From Martinezella tropici (GTDB lineage: Bacteria; Pseudomonadota; Alphaproteobacteria; Rhizobiales; Rhizobiaceae): 64,000 bases of DNA. Below the pieces are notes generated by a model, which saw only the letters and a list, made by a program, of their open reading frames with translations, searched no databases and was not told the DNA's origin. The DNA lies in contig NZ_QMKK01000020.1 of NCBI RefSeq assembly GCF_003287875.1, positions 164,875-228,874 on the forward strand. Reading direction: 5' to 3'. Made by a program: the position numbers and the translations under genes. Every line of letters begins with the position of its first letter. Position 1 is the stretch's first letter. Positions 8,543-18,895 of the stretch are shown one piece after another.

Positions 8543-9428
8543 CGTCACCGCGCCCACCATGTCGCGCTCGCCTTCCAGAACGACGAAACGCATTCTCGCG
8601 CTGCTTTCCGAGCCGAAGGTGATCTTCGGCGGCGGCTTCATTCTCATCCTCCTGATCCTTGCGATCTTCGCTCCTTACATCGCACCGAAGGATCCGCTCG
8701 AGCAGGATCTGATGTCCGGCACTCTGCCGCCGGCATGGATCGAGGGTTCCGATCCGGGCTTCCTGCTCGGCACCGACGATCTCGGCCGCGACGTGCTCTC
8801 GCGCGCCATCTTCGGCACGCGCATCGCGCTGACGGTCGCCTTCGTCGCAGCCGGACTTGCGGCCCTGATCGGCACCCTGCTCGGCCTTCTCGCCGGCTGG
8901 TATGGCGGGTGGGTCGACAAGGCGATCTCCCGCCTCGTCGATATCTGGATGGCCTTCCCGCCTGTGCTTCTATCGATCCTGCTCGTCGCCGTCTTCGGCT
9001 CCGGCGTGCATTCGGTCATCGCGGCCATCGTCATCATCGACTGGACGCGCTTCTGCCGTGTCGTGCGCTCGGAAACGCAGGCGCAGGCGCGGATGGATTA
9101 TGTGACCGCCGCCCACACGATCGGCTTTTCGCGGGCCAGAATCCTCTTCAGCGAAATCCTGCCCAATGTGACGCCGGTGCTGATCGCCCTCGTCAGCCTG
9201 GAAATGGGCATTGCCGTCATCGTCGAAGCCATCCTGTCCTTTGTCGGCCTGTCGGTCTCCTCCGATACGCCGACCTGGGGCGGCATGATCGCCGAAGGGC
9301 GGCAAATGATCTACCAAGGCTGGTGGGTGCTCGTCGTACCGCTGCTCGCACTCTTTGCGACGGTGCTTGCCTTCAATCAACTCGGTGACGGCCTGCGCCG
9401 CGCCCTCGATCCGGTAATGCGTCGATGA
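8535..9428 (+). CDS. ABC importer permease (DppC type)
   Basis: 297-residue partner permease. A cytoplasmic N-terminus precedes the first membrane segment (about residues 30-55); then comes the DppC-specific periplasmic motif with HGLGTDDLGRDVLSR-like sequence (here LLGTDDLGRDVLSRAIFGTR, near 85-105), further membrane segments and the EAA loop AAHTIGFSRARILFSEILPN. The start at 8535 overlaps the previous gene by 8 bp; an upstream ATG at 8463 would lie deep inside the preceding gene and is rejected. The last codon overlaps the ATPase start (ATGA). Confidence 0.92.
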   Translation: MADVTAPTMSRSPSRTTKRILALLSEPKVIFGGGFILILLILAIFAPYIAPKDPLEQDLMSGTLPPAWIEGSDPGFLLGTDDLGRDVLSRAIFGTRIALTVAFVAAGLAALIGTLLGLLAGWYGGWVDKAISRLVDIWMAFPPVLLSILLVAVFGSGVHSVIAAIVIIDWTRFCRVVRSETQAQARMDYVTAAHTIGFSRARILFSEILPNVTPVLIALVSLEMGIAVIVEAILSFVGLSVSSDTPTWGGMIAEGRQMIYQGWWVLVVPLLALFATVLAFNQLGDGLRRALDPVMRR

Positions 9429-10297
9429 CATCTCCACTCCTCTCCATGACCGGCCTCAGCGCCATATCCGATCGCGACGGCGGCGCCCCGATCCTGCGCG
9501 ATGTTTCCCTGATGCTGGAACGCGGCGAAGTGCGCGGACTCGTCGGCGAAAGCGGCGCCGGAAAATCCACCATTGCCAAGGCCCTGCTCGGCATCCTGCC
9601 GCGCAGCGTCCGCATCACAAGCGGCTCGATCCTCTTCGAGAACCGCGACCTTCTCGCTCTCTCCGCGAGGGAATTGCGAGACATCATGGGCAGCGAGATC
9701 TCATTGATCCCGCAGGACCCGCAGACGGCCCTCAATCCCGGCCGGCGCATCGAAGCGCAGCTGACCGATGGCTTGCGGTTGAAACGGGGTATGTCATCGG
9801 GCGATGCACGGCGGCGCGCGCTGAAGCTGTTGGAGGAAGTGCATATCCGCGATCCCGAGCGTGTACTGCGCGCCTATCCCCACGAATTGTCCGGCGGGAT
9901 GCGGCAGCGCATCCTGATCGCCGCCGCCTTCGCGCTGGAGCCGAAACTGGTAGTCGCCGACGAGCCGACCACCGCGCTCGACGTCACCGTGCAAAAGCAG
10001 ATCCTGCGGCTGATCCGCGGCCTGCAGGAGGCGCACGGCACCGCCGTCATCTTCGTCACCCACGATCTCGGCGTCGTCGCCCAGATCTGCGACAGCGTGA
10101 CCCTGCTCTATGCCGGCAAGGTGATCGAAGACGGACGCACGAGTGACGTGCTGGCGTGTCCCAAGCACATCTACACGAAATCGCTGCTATCGGCCGGGCC
10201 ACGCTACGACCGGCCGGATGCCGGGCTGACGCCCGTTCCGCAGGCCGTCTTCGAGCAACTGCGCCGCGAAATCGGCATTTCGGAGGGCGGCCGATGA
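9425..10297 (+). CDS. ABC importer ATPase (DppD type)
   Basis: 290 residues. Walker A GESGAGKST (~ residue 40), Q-loop IPQDPQTALNP, signature LSGGMRQRILIA (~155), Walker B LVVADEPTTALDV and the switch histidine in VIFVTHDLG. The C-terminal oligopeptide-transporter extension (oligo_HPY) is short. It overlaps the upstream permease and the downstream ATPase by 4 bp each, so all four transporter genes from 7535 are coupled. Confidence 0.93.
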   Translation: MTSPLLSMTGLSAISDRDGGAPILRDVSLMLERGEVRGLVGESGAGKSTIAKALLGILPRSVRITSGSILFENRDLLALSARELRDIMGSEISLIPQDPQTALNPGRRIEAQLTDGLRLKRGMSSGDARRRALKLLEEVHIRDPERVLRAYPHELSGGMRQRILIAAAFALEPKLVVADEPTTALDVTVQKQILRLIRGLQEAHGTAVIFVTHDLGVVAQICDSVTLLYAGKVIEDGRTSDVLACPKHIYTKSLLSAGPRYDRPDAGLTPVPQAVFEQLRREIGISEGGR

Positions 10298-11124
10298 GCG
10301 TTTCCGAGCATCTGCTGTCGGCCAAAGGTATCGAGGTCATCTATGGTGCCAAGAAACATCTTTTCGGACCACCAGGCCTTGGCATCAAGGTGCTGCACGG
10401 TGTCGATATCGATATCCGCCGCGGCGAAACCATCGGCATTGTCGGCGAAAGCGGCTCGGGCAAGACGACCCTCGGCCGCGCACTGCTGCGGCTGGTCGAT
10501 GTGACGGCAGGCAGCATTCATTTCGATGGCCGAGACATCACGCATCTGCCCGATTCAGAGATGCGGCCGCTACGCCGCCGCATGCAGATGATCTTTCAGG
10601 ACCCGATGGCCTCGCTCAATCCTCGCCACACGATCCGCCGCATCCTCGTCGAGCCGTTACTGCTGCATCGGCTGGCTGCGGACCGGAAAGAAGCCGAGCG
10701 GCAGGTTGCCGCAATTCTCGAACGGGTGACGCTGCCTCAGGCATGCCTCGGCCGCAATCCGCATGAACTCTCGGGCGGGCAGCGCCAGCGCATCGGCATC
10801 GCGCGAGCCGCCCTGCTGAAGCCGGATTTCGTACTCGCCGACGAGATCGTCTCCGGCCTCGACGTGTCGACCCAGGCACAGGTTCTGAATCTACTGAAGG
10901 AGCTTTCGCGCGATCTCGGCCTCTCCATGGCCTTCATCAGCCACGATCTCTCCGTCATCCGTGCCATCTGCGACCGCGTCTACGTCATGCGCAACGGTCG
11001 CGTCGAAGAAGAAGGCGATTGCGAGTGTGTCTTCACCGCCCCCGCTTCCGCCTATACCCGCATGCTGCTGGACGCCATCCCCCTGCCGGAAGTCGACCCG
11101 CACTGGCTCGGCCGCGAAGCCTGA
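10294..11124 (+). CDS. ABC importer ATPase (DppF type)
   Basis: 276 residues from the ATG that overlaps the upstream stop (ATGA). Walker A GESGSGKTT (~ residue 52), Q-loop MIFQDPMASLNPR, signature LSGGQRQRIGIARA, Walker B DFVLADEIVSGLDV, H-loop MAFISHDLS. The Walker B region reads ADEIVSGLDVS, with the catalytic Glu kept. It pairs with DppD to energise the importer. Earlier in-frame starts lie inside the neighbouring gene and are not needed. Confidence 0.93.
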   Translation: MSVSEHLLSAKGIEVIYGAKKHLFGPPGLGIKVLHGVDIDIRRGETIGIVGESGSGKTTLGRALLRLVDVTAGSIHFDGRDITHLPDSEMRPLRRRMQMIFQDPMASLNPRHTIRRILVEPLLLHRLAADRKEAERQVAAILERVTLPQACLGRNPHELSGGQRQRIGIARAALLKPDFVLADEIVSGLDVSTQAQVLNLLKELSRDLGLSMAFISHDLSVIRAICDRVYVMRNGRVEEEGDCECVFTAPASAYTRMLLDAIPLPEVDPHWLGREA

Positions 11125-11234
11125 TGGAAGGGTCCGATGCATGAAGGTCGCCTGATCGGGTCGCAAAGCTCGGGCTTGCGACGCAGGCGCCAGCGAGACT
11201 GCAACAACATCGGCATATGGAAAGGGAAGACCCT

Positions 11235-11798
11235 ATGAAGGATCCTGTTTCAGCAGCAACAAAGACCGCGGGCCTGCCCGGTCTCCGTGGTCACGATCAT
11301 ACGGGACTGACGGTGCCGGATATGAAGCAGGCGGTCGATTTCTTCGAAAACGTGCTCGGCTGCGAGGTCATCATGTCGTTTGGTCCCTTTGCCGACGACA
11401 AGGGCACATTCATGACCGATCTGCTTGGTGTCGATCCCAAGGCTCAAATCAAGCAGATAACCCAGGTGCGATGCGGTTTTGGATCGAACATTGAACTGTT
11501 CGAATATTCCGCGCCCGATCAGCGGGATCTAAAACAGAAAAACAGCGATATCGGTGCGTTTCATATCTCGCTCTATGTGGACGACATTGACGCAGCAAAG
11601 GCTTATCTGGACAGCATGAACGTTGCGACGCGGCTGGGGCCGCTCTCAATCACAGACGGACCGGCAGCTGGCCAGTCGATCCTTTATTTCCAGGCACCAT
11701 GGGGCCTGCAGTTCGAAGCTATCAGCTATCCCAAGGGCATGGCTTACGAAAAAGATGCCGAAACCGTGCTGTGGAGCCCGAAGGATCCGGGTAAATGA
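11235..11798 (+). CDS. VOC (glyoxalase/bleomycin-resistance/dioxygenase) superfamily protein
   Basis: 187 residues from the ATG at 11235, which is preceded by AAAGGGAAG; an ATG 18 bp upstream lacks such a site. A single VOC module with HDHTGLTVPDMKQAVDFFENVLGCEVI at the first strand-helix (His probably metal-binding), a middle NIELFEYSAP segment with a Glu, and LYFQAPWGLQFEAISYP at the end with a second Glu position. VOC proteins of this size are often isomerases, epimerases or non-haem dioxygenases. Its place between importer and CoA ligase suggests a step in aromatic breakdown; the reaction is not known. Confidence 0.8.
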   Translation: MKDPVSAATKTAGLPGLRGHDHTGLTVPDMKQAVDFFENVLGCEVIMSFGPFADDKGTFMTDLLGVDPKAQIKQITQVRCGFGSNIELFEYSAPDQRDLKQKNSDIGAFHISLYVDDIDAAKAYLDSMNVATRLGPLSITDGPAAGQSILYFQAPWGLQFEAISYPKGMAYEKDAETVLWSPKDPGK

Positions 11799-11824
11799 AG
11801 CGAGGCGTCTCCTGACCGGTATCT

Positions 11825-13438
11825 TCAGTTTCGCAGGCGGAAGCGCTGTATCTTGCCGGATTCCGTCTTCGGCAAGGCTTCGACGAAGACAATGGAGCGC
11901 GGATATTTGTAGGGCGCGATGACGGCCTTGACGTGATCCTGCAGCGTCTTGACCAGCAGATCCGAGCCGGTGACACCGGGTGCCAGCACGACATGGGCCT
12001 GCACGATATGGCCCCGCTCCTCGTCCGGCTGGCCGATGACAGCGCATTCAAGCACGTCGGCATGCGAAAGAAGGGCTGCCTCCACTTCCGGTCCGGCAAT
12101 ATTGTAACCGGCCGAAAGAATGATGTCGTCGGAACGGGCGGCAAAATGGAAATAGCCTTGCTCATCCTGAATGAAACTGTCGCCGGTCACATTCCAGCCG
12201 TCGCGCACGTAGTCGGCCTGTCTGTGGTCGGCGAGATAGCGGCAGCCGATCGGTCCGCGAACAATGAGTTTGCCGATGACCCCACGCGGAACCTCGTTCA
12301 TCTCGTCATCGACCACGCGAGCCTCATAGCCTCTCAGCGGCTTGCCCGTGCAGTTCGGCCTGGCATCGGAGAGATGATTGGAGATGAAGATATGCAGCAT
12401 CTCGGTCGAGCCGATGCCATCAAGGATCGGCTTGCCGGTCTTGCGCGTCCACTCCTCGAAGATCGGCCCCGGCAGCGTCTCGCCGGCGGAAACCGCGATG
12501 CGAAGCGAGGAGAGATCCGCTCCCTCTTCCATCGCTGCCAGCATGGCGCGATAGGCCGTCGGTGCGGTGAAGCTGATGGTCGCGCCGTACTCCTGGATGA
12601 TCTCGACCATGTTCTTCGGAGAAGCGTTTTCCAACAGCGCCGTCGATGCGCCGAAGCGCAGCGGAAAGACGACCAGACCCCCGAGGCCGAAGGTGAAGGC
12701 AATCGGCGGCGAGCCGATGAAGACGTCGTCGGGCGTCACCTGCAGGACTTCCTTGGCATAGGCGTCGGCGATGATCAGGATATCGCGATGGAAATGCATC
12801 GTCGCCTTCGGCACACCCGTCGAGCCCGAGGTGAAGCCGAGCAGCGCCACATCATCCCGCCCGGTTTTGACCGGTTCGAAGCGAACGGGCTTGTTGAGCG
12901 CGATCCGATCGAGTTCGGCGTCATGATTGGCGGTACCGTCGAAGCCGATCACCTGCTTCAGGAAATGGCTGTCCTTGGCCACCGAGACAAGCTCCTCCAG
13001 CAGCCTGGTATCGCAAAGCGCCAGCGAGATCTCCGCCTTGTCGATGATCTTCGAAAGCTCTCCGGCCCGCAGCATCGGCATGGTATTGACGGCGACGGCG
13101 CCGACCTTCGTCACCGCCAGCCAGCAGGCGATCATGGCAGGATTGTTGCCGGAGCGGATAAGAACGCGATTGCCCGGCTTCACATCGAAATCCTCGACAA
13201 GAGCATGGGCGATGCGATTGGTCCAATCCGCCAGTTCCTTGTAGGTGCGGCGGCGGCCGTTGCCGATCAGGGCCACGTGATCGGCAAAACCCTTTTCGAC
13301 CATACGGTCGCTGAGTTCGAAGCCGGCATTCAGCCATTCCGGATAGTCGAAACCCTCCATCCGCAGCTCGGGCCATTCGTCGAAAGGCGGCAGATTGTCT
13401 CGCGTGAATGTATCGGTATGACCGGTCGGTCCCAGCAT
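11825..13438 (-). CDS. abmG: 2-aminobenzoate(anthranilate)-CoA ligase-like acyl-CoA synthetase
   Basis: 537-residue ANL-superfamily ligase. AMP-binding P-loop LLGFTSGSTGVPKA (~ residue 185), A5-like GIGSTEML (~330), A7/A8 motifs with VTGDSFIQDEQGYFHFAARSDD split over ~415-435, and the C-terminal lysine motif LPKTESGKIQRF at the end. The sequence matches my memory of benzoate/2-aminobenzoate-CoA ligases better than medium-chain ligases. It would make 2-aminobenzoyl-CoA from anthranilate (or a related benzoate) for the divergently encoded monooxygenase/reductase. GGGAG lies before the ATG, and the operator-like palindrome at 13551 lies in its promoter. Confidence 0.82.
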   Translation of the reverse strand: MLGPTGHTDTFTRDNLPPFDEWPELRMEGFDYPEWLNAGFELSDRMVEKGFADHVALIGNGRRRTYKELADWTNRIAHALVEDFDVKPGNRVLIRSGNNPAMIACWLAVTKVGAVAVNTMPMLRAGELSKIIDKAEISLALCDTRLLEELVSVAKDSHFLKQVIGFDGTANHDAELDRIALNKPVRFEPVKTGRDDVALLGFTSGSTGVPKATMHFHRDILIIADAYAKEVLQVTPDDVFIGSPPIAFTFGLGGLVVFPLRFGASTALLENASPKNMVEIIQEYGATISFTAPTAYRAMLAAMEEGADLSSLRIAVSAGETLPGPIFEEWTRKTGKPILDGIGSTEMLHIFISNHLSDARPNCTGKPLRGYEARVVDDEMNEVPRGVIGKLIVRGPIGCRYLADHRQADYVRDGWNVTGDSFIQDEQGYFHFAARSDDIILSAGYNIAGPEVEAALLSHADVLECAVIGQPDEERGHIVQAHVVLAPGVTGSDLLVKTLQDHVKAVIAPYKYPRSIVFVEALPKTESGKIQRFRLRN

Positions 13439-13550
13439 TGCCTTGCTCCCGCATTCTTATCGATCAATCGCCACGACAGCCGTTTCCCCGCGGCGCATGT
13501 GGCGTTGCTAAAAAAGATCGCACCGAAGGCTGCAATGTTCAAGCAAGAAA

Positions 13551-13563
13551 TTTTAAGCCTAAA
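13551..13563. promoter_or_regulatory. Operator candidate TTTTAA-GC-CTAAA
   Basis: Near-palindrome of the same design as the one at 5685 (one mismatch). It lies about 110 bp upstream of the CoA-ligase start, in the 296-bp divergent gap 13439-13734. The following bases ACTATTTTT resemble those after the copy at 13681 (ATTATTTTG), so the conserved unit is about 22 bp long. Confidence 0.5.
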
Positions 13564-13680
13564 CTATTTTTGATTTCCGATTGATTCGAAAGAGCTATTT
13601 TCGATTTTCCTGCTATTGTGGGTGCCTACAGACCGCATATCGGAGCAGGAAAAGCCTTGACGAATGGCCCCAACAAGATA

Positions 13681-13693
13681 TTTTAAACTTAAA
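13681..13693. promoter_or_regulatory. Operator candidate TTTTAA-AC-TTAAA
   Basis: Near-perfect palindrome 42 bp before the monooxygenase/reductase start, about 130 bp from the copy at 13551 and on the same strand. A repressor bound here would overlap or follow the rightward promoter. Shared architecture with 5685 and 13551 supports coordinated control of ligase, oxygenase operon and importer. Confidence 0.5.
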
Positions 13694-13734
13694 TTATTTT
13701 GAGCTCGGCTCCGGCCGAACGAGGAGGGAAAGCG

Positions 13735-16053
13735 ATGCGCATCGTCTGTATCGGCGGCGGCCCCGCAGGGCTTTACTTTGCGCTTCTGATGAAGAAGCTC
13801 CATCCCGAGCACTCCATCCGCGTCGTCGAGCGCAACCGCCCCTATGACACCTTCGGCTGGGGCGTCGTCTTCTCCGACGCGACCATGGTATCGATGCGGG
13901 AATGGGATCCGGAAAGTGCCGCCGAGATCGAGGATGCCTTCAACCATTGGGACGATATCGAAGTCCTGTTCAAGGGCACCCGCCAGCGCACGTCTGGCCA
14001 CGGCTTTGTCGGCATTGGCCGTAAGAAGCTTTTGAACATTCTGCAACGCCGCTGCGAGGCGCTCGGAGTCGAGCTGATCTTCGAAACGGAGGTCAATTCC
14101 GATCTCGACTATCCGGACGCCGATCTGGTCATCGGCTCGGACGGCCTCAATTCCAAGATCCGCAATCATTATCCGGAAGTCTTCCGGCCTGACATGATCA
14201 CCCGGCCGAACCGCTATATCTGGCTCGGCACCAACAAGCTTTTCGACGCCTTCACCTTCGATTTCCGCCGCACCGATCACGGCTGGTTCCAGGCGCATAT
14301 CTACAAGTTCGACGACAAGACCTCGACCTTCATCGTCGAGACGACGGAAGAGGCCTACCTCGCCCACGGCCTCGACAAGATGGATCAGGACGGCTCCATC
14401 GCCTTCTGCGAAAACCTGTTCTCCGAAGTACTCGACGGCGCTTCGCTGATGACCAATGCCCGCCACATCCGCGGCTCGGCCTGGCTGAACTTCAACCGCC
14501 TGATCTGCGGCAAGTGGAGCCATTTCAACGGCAATTCCCATGTCGTGCTGATGGGCGATGCCGCCCACACCGCACATTTCGCCATCGGCTCCGGCACCAA
14601 GCTTGCCATCGATGACGCCATCGAGCTGACGCGGCAATTTCAGATCCACGGGCATGAGAAGGACAAGATACCGGCCGTCCTCGAAACCTACGAGGAAATC
14701 CGCCGCGTCGATGTCGCCCGCATCCAGAATGCCGCCCGCAACGCGATGGAATGGTTCGAGGTCGTTGGGCGCCGCTATGCCGATACGCTCGAAGCGCCGC
14801 AATTCATGTATTCGATGCTGACCCGCTCGCAGCGCATCAGCCATGAAAATCTCCGGCTGCGCGACAAGACCTGGCTTGAAGGCTATGAGCGCTGGTTCGC
14901 CGAAAAATCCGGCCTCGATGTCGGCAACGATCGCTGCCTGCCGCCGATGTTCACGCCCTACCGGCTGCGCGATGTCCAGCTCGTCAACCGCATCGTCATG
15001 TCTCCGATGGCGATGTACTCGGCCAAAGATGGCGTGATGAACGATTTCCACATCGTCCATCTCGGCTCTCGCGCGCTTGGAGGCGCAGGGCTGATCTTCG
15101 CGGAAATGACCTGCGTCACACCGGACGCCCGCATCACTCCCGGCTGTCTTGGCCTTTGGAACGAGGAACAGGTCGCGCAATGGAAGCGCCTCGTCGACTT
15201 CGTTCACACGAACAGCGCCGCCAAAGTCGGCATACAGCTCGGCCATGCCGGCCGCAAGGGCGCGACGAAGCTTGCCTGGGAAGGCATCGACCAGCCGCTC
15301 TCCGAAGGCGAATGGCCGCTGATTTCGGCATCATCGGTCCCCTACCTCAAGAACAGTCAGGTGCCGAAGGCCATGGATCGCGCTGACATGGAGCGCGTCA
15401 AGGCCGATTTCATCCGCTCGACGGAACTCGCGATCGAGACCGGTGCCGACTGGCTGGAACTGCATTGCGCCCACGGCTATCTGCTATCGAGCTTCCTGTC
15501 GCCGCTGACCAATCTGCGCAACGACGAGTATGGCGGCAGCCATGAGAACCGCGCTCGCTACCCTCTTGAAATCTTCCGAGCGATGCGCGCCATCTGGCCG
15601 GCGGACAAGCCGATCTCGGTTCGCCTCTCCTGCCATGATTGGACCGATGGCGGCAACACGCCGGAAGATGCGGCGATCTTCGCGCGCATGTTCAAGGAAG
15701 CCGGCGCCGACCTGATCGACTGTTCCTCAGGCCAGGTCTCGAAACAGGAAAAGCCCGTCTATGGCCGCCTGTTCCAGACGCCGTTCTCCGACAAGATCCG
15801 CAACGAGATCGGCATCCCGACGATTGCCGTTGGCGCGATCTCCGAGGCCGATCACGCCAATTCGATCATCGCCGCCGGCCGCGCCGATCTCTGCGCCATC
15901 GCCCGCCCGCATCTGGCCGATCCGGCCTGGTCGCTGCATGAAGCCGCCAAGATCGGTCTGACTTCCATTCCCTGGCCGAAGCAATATCTTTCCGGCAAGA
16001 CGCAGTATGAAACCAACCTCGCCCGTGCGGCCACAACCGCTCCAGCGAAGTGA
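13735..16053 (+). CDS. abmA: 2-aminobenzoyl-CoA (or salicylyl-CoA) monooxygenase/reductase, bifunctional flavoenzyme
   Basis: 772-residue fusion. Residues 1-~385 form an FAD monooxygenase: [17 protein letters not shown] at the N-terminus, then [11 protein letters not shown] (~140) and [18 protein letters not shown] (~270). Residues ~400-770 form an Old-Yellow-Enzyme-type FMN reductase: [46 protein letters not shown], and NEYGGS near NLRND. This exact fusion is known for 2-aminobenzoyl-CoA monooxygenase/reductase, which hydroxylates and dearomatises the ring, and for salicylyl-CoA 5-hydroxylase. The start at 13735 is chosen because GAGGAGGG lies 6 bp before; an in-frame TTG at 13699 is possible. 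It is the first gene of an eight-gene operon. Confidence 0.88.
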   Translation: MRIVCIGGGPAGLYFALLMKKLHPEHSIRVVERNRPYDTFGWGVVFSDATMVSMREWDPESAAEIEDAFNHWDDIEVLFKGTRQRTSGHGFVGIGRKKLLNILQRRCEALGVELIFETEVNSDLDYPDADLVIGSDGLNSKIRNHYPEVFRPDMITRPNRYIWLGTNKLFDAFTFDFRRTDHGWFQAHIYKFDDKTSTFIVETTEEAYLAHGLDKMDQDGSIAFCENLFSEVLDGASLMTNARHIRGSAWLNFNRLICGKWSHFNGNSHVVLMGDAAHTAHFAIGSGTKLAIDDAIELTRQFQIHGHEKDKIPAVLETYEEIRRVDVARIQNAARNAMEWFEVVGRRYADTLEAPQFMYSMLTRSQRISHENLRLRDKTWLEGYERWFAEKSGLDVGNDRCLPPMFTPYRLRDVQLVNRIVMSPMAMYSAKDGVMNDFHIVHLGSRALGGAGLIFAEMTCVTPDARITPGCLGLWNEEQVAQWKRLVDFVHTNSAAKVGIQLGHAGRKGATKLAWEGIDQPLSEGEWPLISASSVPYLKNSQVPKAMDRADMERVKADFIRSTELAIETGADWLELHCAHGYLLSSFLSPLTNLRNDEYGGSHENRARYPLEIFRAMRAIWPADKPISVRLSCHDWTDGGNTPEDAAIFARMFKEAGADLIDCSSGQVSKQEKPVYGRLFQTPFSDKIRNEIGIPTIAVGAISEADHANSIIAAGRADLCAIARPHLADPAWSLHEAAKIGLTSIPWPKQYLSGKTQYETNLARAATTAPAK

Positions 16054-16060
16054 GGATGAA

Positions 16061-16840
16061 ATGACGACTTCGGGCAAACTCGCCGGCCGTCACGCCCTCG
16101 TCACCGGGGCCGGCAGCGGCATCGGTGCCGCGATCGCCAAGGCGCTCGCCGCCGAGGGCGCACGCGTCAGCCTAGCCGGTCGCCGCCGCGAGCCGCTGGA
16201 AGCGGTTGCCGCCGAAATCGGCGCCCAGGCATTCGTGGTCGATGGCTTCGATGTCACCAGCACAGACGCCGTTGCCCAAGGCCTTGCCAAGGCACGCGAA
16301 ACATTCGGCCCCGTCGATATCCTCGTCAACAATGCCGGGGAAGCGCCGAGCGCGCCCTTCGAGAAGACAAGCCTTGAGGCCTGGAACCACGTCCTCTCGG
16401 TCGACCTCACAGGCGTTTTCGTGGTGACGCAGGCTGCCCTTCCCGACCTGAAAGCCCACGGCTCCGGCGCGCGCATCATCAATATCGCCTCGACGGCCGG
16501 CCTGAAGGGCTATGGCTACGTCTCGGCCTACGTCGCCGCCAAGCATGGCGTCGTCGGCCTCACCCGCTCGCTGGCGCTGGAACTGGCGAAAACCGGCATC
16601 ACCGTCAACGCCGTCTGCCCCGGTTTCACCGATACGCCGATCATCCAGCGCTCGATCGAGACGATCGTCGCCAAGACCGGGCGCACGGCCGAACAGGCAC
16701 TCGGCGAATTCACGAAATCCAATCCGCAAGGACGGCTGATCAAGCCGGAAGAAGTTGCCGACACCGTGCTCTGGCTGGCCTCGCCGGCTGCGGCATCGAT
16801 CAATGGACAGGCAATCGCGGTTGCCGGTGGGGAGATTTGA
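16061..16840 (+). CDS. SDR family oxidoreductase
   Basis: 259-residue classical short-chain dehydrogenase. Cofactor motif TGAGSGIGAAIA (~ residue 15), NNAG at ~90, catalytic Ser in NIASTAG (~143) and Tyr-Lys in YVAAKHG (~155). It starts 7 bp after the monooxygenase stop behind GAGGATGA. In a CoA-ester pathway it would act as a 3-hydroxyacyl-CoA dehydrogenase or reduce a ring ketone (inference); the substrate is not readable from sequence. Confidence 0.88.
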   Translation: MTTSGKLAGRHALVTGAGSGIGAAIAKALAAEGARVSLAGRRREPLEAVAAEIGAQAFVVDGFDVTSTDAVAQGLAKARETFGPVDILVNNAGEAPSAPFEKTSLEAWNHVLSVDLTGVFVVTQAALPDLKAHGSGARIINIASTAGLKGYGYVSAYVAAKHGVVGLTRSLALELAKTGITVNAVCPGFTDTPIIQRSIETIVAKTGRTAEQALGEFTKSNPQGRLIKPEEVADTVLWLASPAAASINGQAIAVAGGEI

Positions 16841-16843
16841 GGA

Positions 16844-17695
16844 ATGAGCGATCAGGACATGACGATGAAGGGACATCTGAGACCTTTCAAGGATTATAAG
16901 CCTGAGCATTTCCTCTGGGATGTCAGCGAAGACGGCCGCGTCGCCACCATCCGCCTGAACCGCCCGGAACGTAAGAATCCGCTGACCTTCGACAGCTATG
17001 CAGAGCTGCGCGATCTGTTCCGCGATCTCGCCTATGCCTCCGATATCCGCGCCATCGTTCTGACTGGCGCGGGTGGCAATTTCTCCTCCGGTGGCGATGT
17101 CTTCGAGATCATCGAGCCGCTGACGCGCATGGCGATGCCCGAGCTTCTGGCCTTCACGCGCATGACCGGCGATCTCGTCAAGGCGATGCGCAAATGCCCT
17201 CAGCCGATCATCTCGGCAGTCGATGGCATCTGCGCCGGCGCCGGCGCCATCCTCGCCATGGCCTCCGATCTAAGGCTCGCGACGTCCGAGGCAAAGACTG
17301 CCTTCCTCTTCACCCGTGTCGGCCTTGCCGGTGCCGATATGGGCGCTTGTGGCATCCTTCCCCGCATCATCGGCCAGGGCCGCGCCGCCGAGCTTCTCTT
17401 TACCGGCCGATCGATGACAGCGGCGGAAGGACAGGCCTGGGGCTTCTATAATGGTTTGCACGCCAGTGCCGAGCTTGAAAGCGAAGCGCTCAAGCTCGCC
17501 CGCTCACTGGCCGACGGTCCGTGGTTCGCCCACGGCATGACCAAGACCATGCTGAACCAGGAATGGGCGATGGGCATCGATGAAATGATCGAATCCGAAG
17601 CGCAGGCGCAGGCGATCTGCATGGCGACGCAGGATTTCCGCCGCGCCTTCGAGGCTTTCGCCGCCAAGCGGCAGCCGGAATTCCAGGGGGATTGA
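16844..17695 (+). CDS. Enoyl-CoA hydratase family protein
   Basis: 283-residue crotonase-fold enzyme. Oxyanion-hole segments [15 protein letters not shown] (~ residues 70-85) and [22 protein letters not shown] split at ~125-145. The usual PGAGGTQRLPR stretch is replaced by [18 protein letters not shown], typical of a subgroup found in aromatic-CoA operons. It probably hydrates or hydrolyses a ring-derived enoyl-CoA. It begins 3 bp after the SDR stop, within the same operon. Confidence 0.88.
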   Translation: MSDQDMTMKGHLRPFKDYKPEHFLWDVSEDGRVATIRLNRPERKNPLTFDSYAELRDLFRDLAYASDIRAIVLTGAGGNFSSGGDVFEIIEPLTRMAMPELLAFTRMTGDLVKAMRKCPQPIISAVDGICAGAGAILAMASDLRLATSEAKTAFLFTRVGLAGADMGACGILPRIIGQGRAAELLFTGRSMTAAEGQAWGFYNGLHASAELESEALKLARSLADGPWFAHGMTKTMLNQEWAMGIDEMIESEAQAQAICMATQDFRRAFEAFAAKRQPEFQGD

Positions 17696-17699
17696 GGAG

Positions 17700-18881
17700 A
17701 TGTCCACGGCAAGCAGCCTCGCCGGCCCGACCCGCGATCATCTGGATTGGCCCTTCTTCGAAGACCGCCACCACCGTTTCGCCGCCGAAGTCGACGCCTT
17801 CGCGAAATCCGGCGTCATGGCTTCGATCGATCATGCCGATGTCGACGGCACATGCCGAAAGCTGGTCAAGGCGCTGGGCGAAGCCGGGCTTTTGACCGCC
17901 GCCGCTGGGTCTTCCGACAACGAACCGCTGATCGATTCCCGCATGGTCTGCCTCGCCCGTGAAACGCTGGCCTGGCATGACGGCCTTGCCGATTTCGCCT
18001 TTGCCATGCAGGGGCTCGGCACGGGCGCCATCGGCCTCTCCGGTTCGCTCGAATTGCGTTCAGCCGTTCTGCCCAAGGTGCGCTCCGGCGAATGGCTCGC
18101 CGCCTTTGCGCTGTCGGAAAAGGACGCCGGCTCCGATGTCGCCGCGATGAGCTGCGCTGCCCGCTCCGATGGCGATCACTATATTCTCGACGGCGAGAAG
18201 ACCTGGATTTCCAATGGCGGCATTGCCGATATCTACACCGTCTTCGCGCGCACCGGCGAAGCGCCGGGAACCCGCGGCATCTCGGCCTTCGTCGTCTTTG
18301 CCGACGATCCCGGTTTCTCGATTGCCGAGCGCATCGAGGTCATTGCGCCGCATCCGCTGGCGACGATCCGTTTCGATAATTGCCGCATTCCCGCTTCCCG
18401 CCGCCTCGGCGCGTCAGGCGAAGGTTTCAAGATCGCCATGCGCACGCTGGATATCTTTCGCGCCTCGGTCGCCGCTGCCGGCCTCGGCTTTGCCCGCCGC
18501 GCGCTCGATGAATCGCTTACCCATGCACGCTCACGTCCGATGTTCGGCGCAGCCCTTGCCGACCTTCAGTTGACGCAGGCCGCCCTCGGCGATATGGCGA
18601 CCGGCATCGACGCGGCGGCACTGCTCACCTACCGGGCGGCCTGGCGTCGTGACGTGCAGCGCTTGCCGACGACGCGCGAAGCCGCCATGGCCAAGATGAC
18701 GGCGACGGAAACCGCGCAAAGCGTCATCGACCGCGCCGTTCAGCTCTTTGGCGGACGTGGCGTGAAATCGGGCGAGATAACGGAAAAACTCTATCGGGAG
18801 ATCCGCGCGCTTCGCATCTATGAAGGTGCGACGGAAGTTCAGAAACTCATCGTCGCGCGCGAACTTTTGAAGACCAATTAA
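17700..18881 (+). CDS. Acyl-CoA dehydrogenase
   Basis: 393-residue FAD enzyme of the acyl-CoA dehydrogenase family. The middle-domain FAD motif [15 protein letters not shown] (~ residue 135), [11 protein letters not shown] (~165), and the C-terminal [18 protein letters not shown] with a Glu at the usual position of the base. The N-terminal helical domain is shorter and less conserved than in butyryl-CoA dehydrogenase. It would oxidise an intermediate acyl-CoA after ring dearomatisation. The ATG follows GAGG directly after the hydratase stop. Confidence 0.9.
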   Translation: MSTASSLAGPTRDHLDWPFFEDRHHRFAAEVDAFAKSGVMASIDHADVDGTCRKLVKALGEAGLLTAAAGSSDNEPLIDSRMVCLARETLAWHDGLADFAFAMQGLGTGAIGLSGSLELRSAVLPKVRSGEWLAAFALSEKDAGSDVAAMSCAARSDGDHYILDGEKTWISNGGIADIYTVFARTGEAPGTRGISAFVVFADDPGFSIAERIEVIAPHPLATIRFDNCRIPASRRLGASGEGFKIAMRTLDIFRASVAAAGLGFARRALDESLTHARSRPMFGAALADLQLTQAALGDMATGIDAAALLTYRAAWRRDVQRLPTTREAAMAKMTATETAQSVIDRAVQLFGGRGVKSGEITEKLYREIRALRIYEGATEVQKLIVARELLKTN

Positions 18882-18895
18882 TGGGAGATGCCAGC

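Noticed and set aside
11933..13573. 546-codon frame antisense to the CoA ligase
   Set aside because: The opposite strand carries all ligase motifs; this frame shows the His/Arg-rich composition of a shadow.
13564..15246. 560-codon frame antisense to the monooxygenase/reductase
   Set aside because: It runs through conserved FAD and FMN motifs of the opposite strand and through the operator region; not coding.
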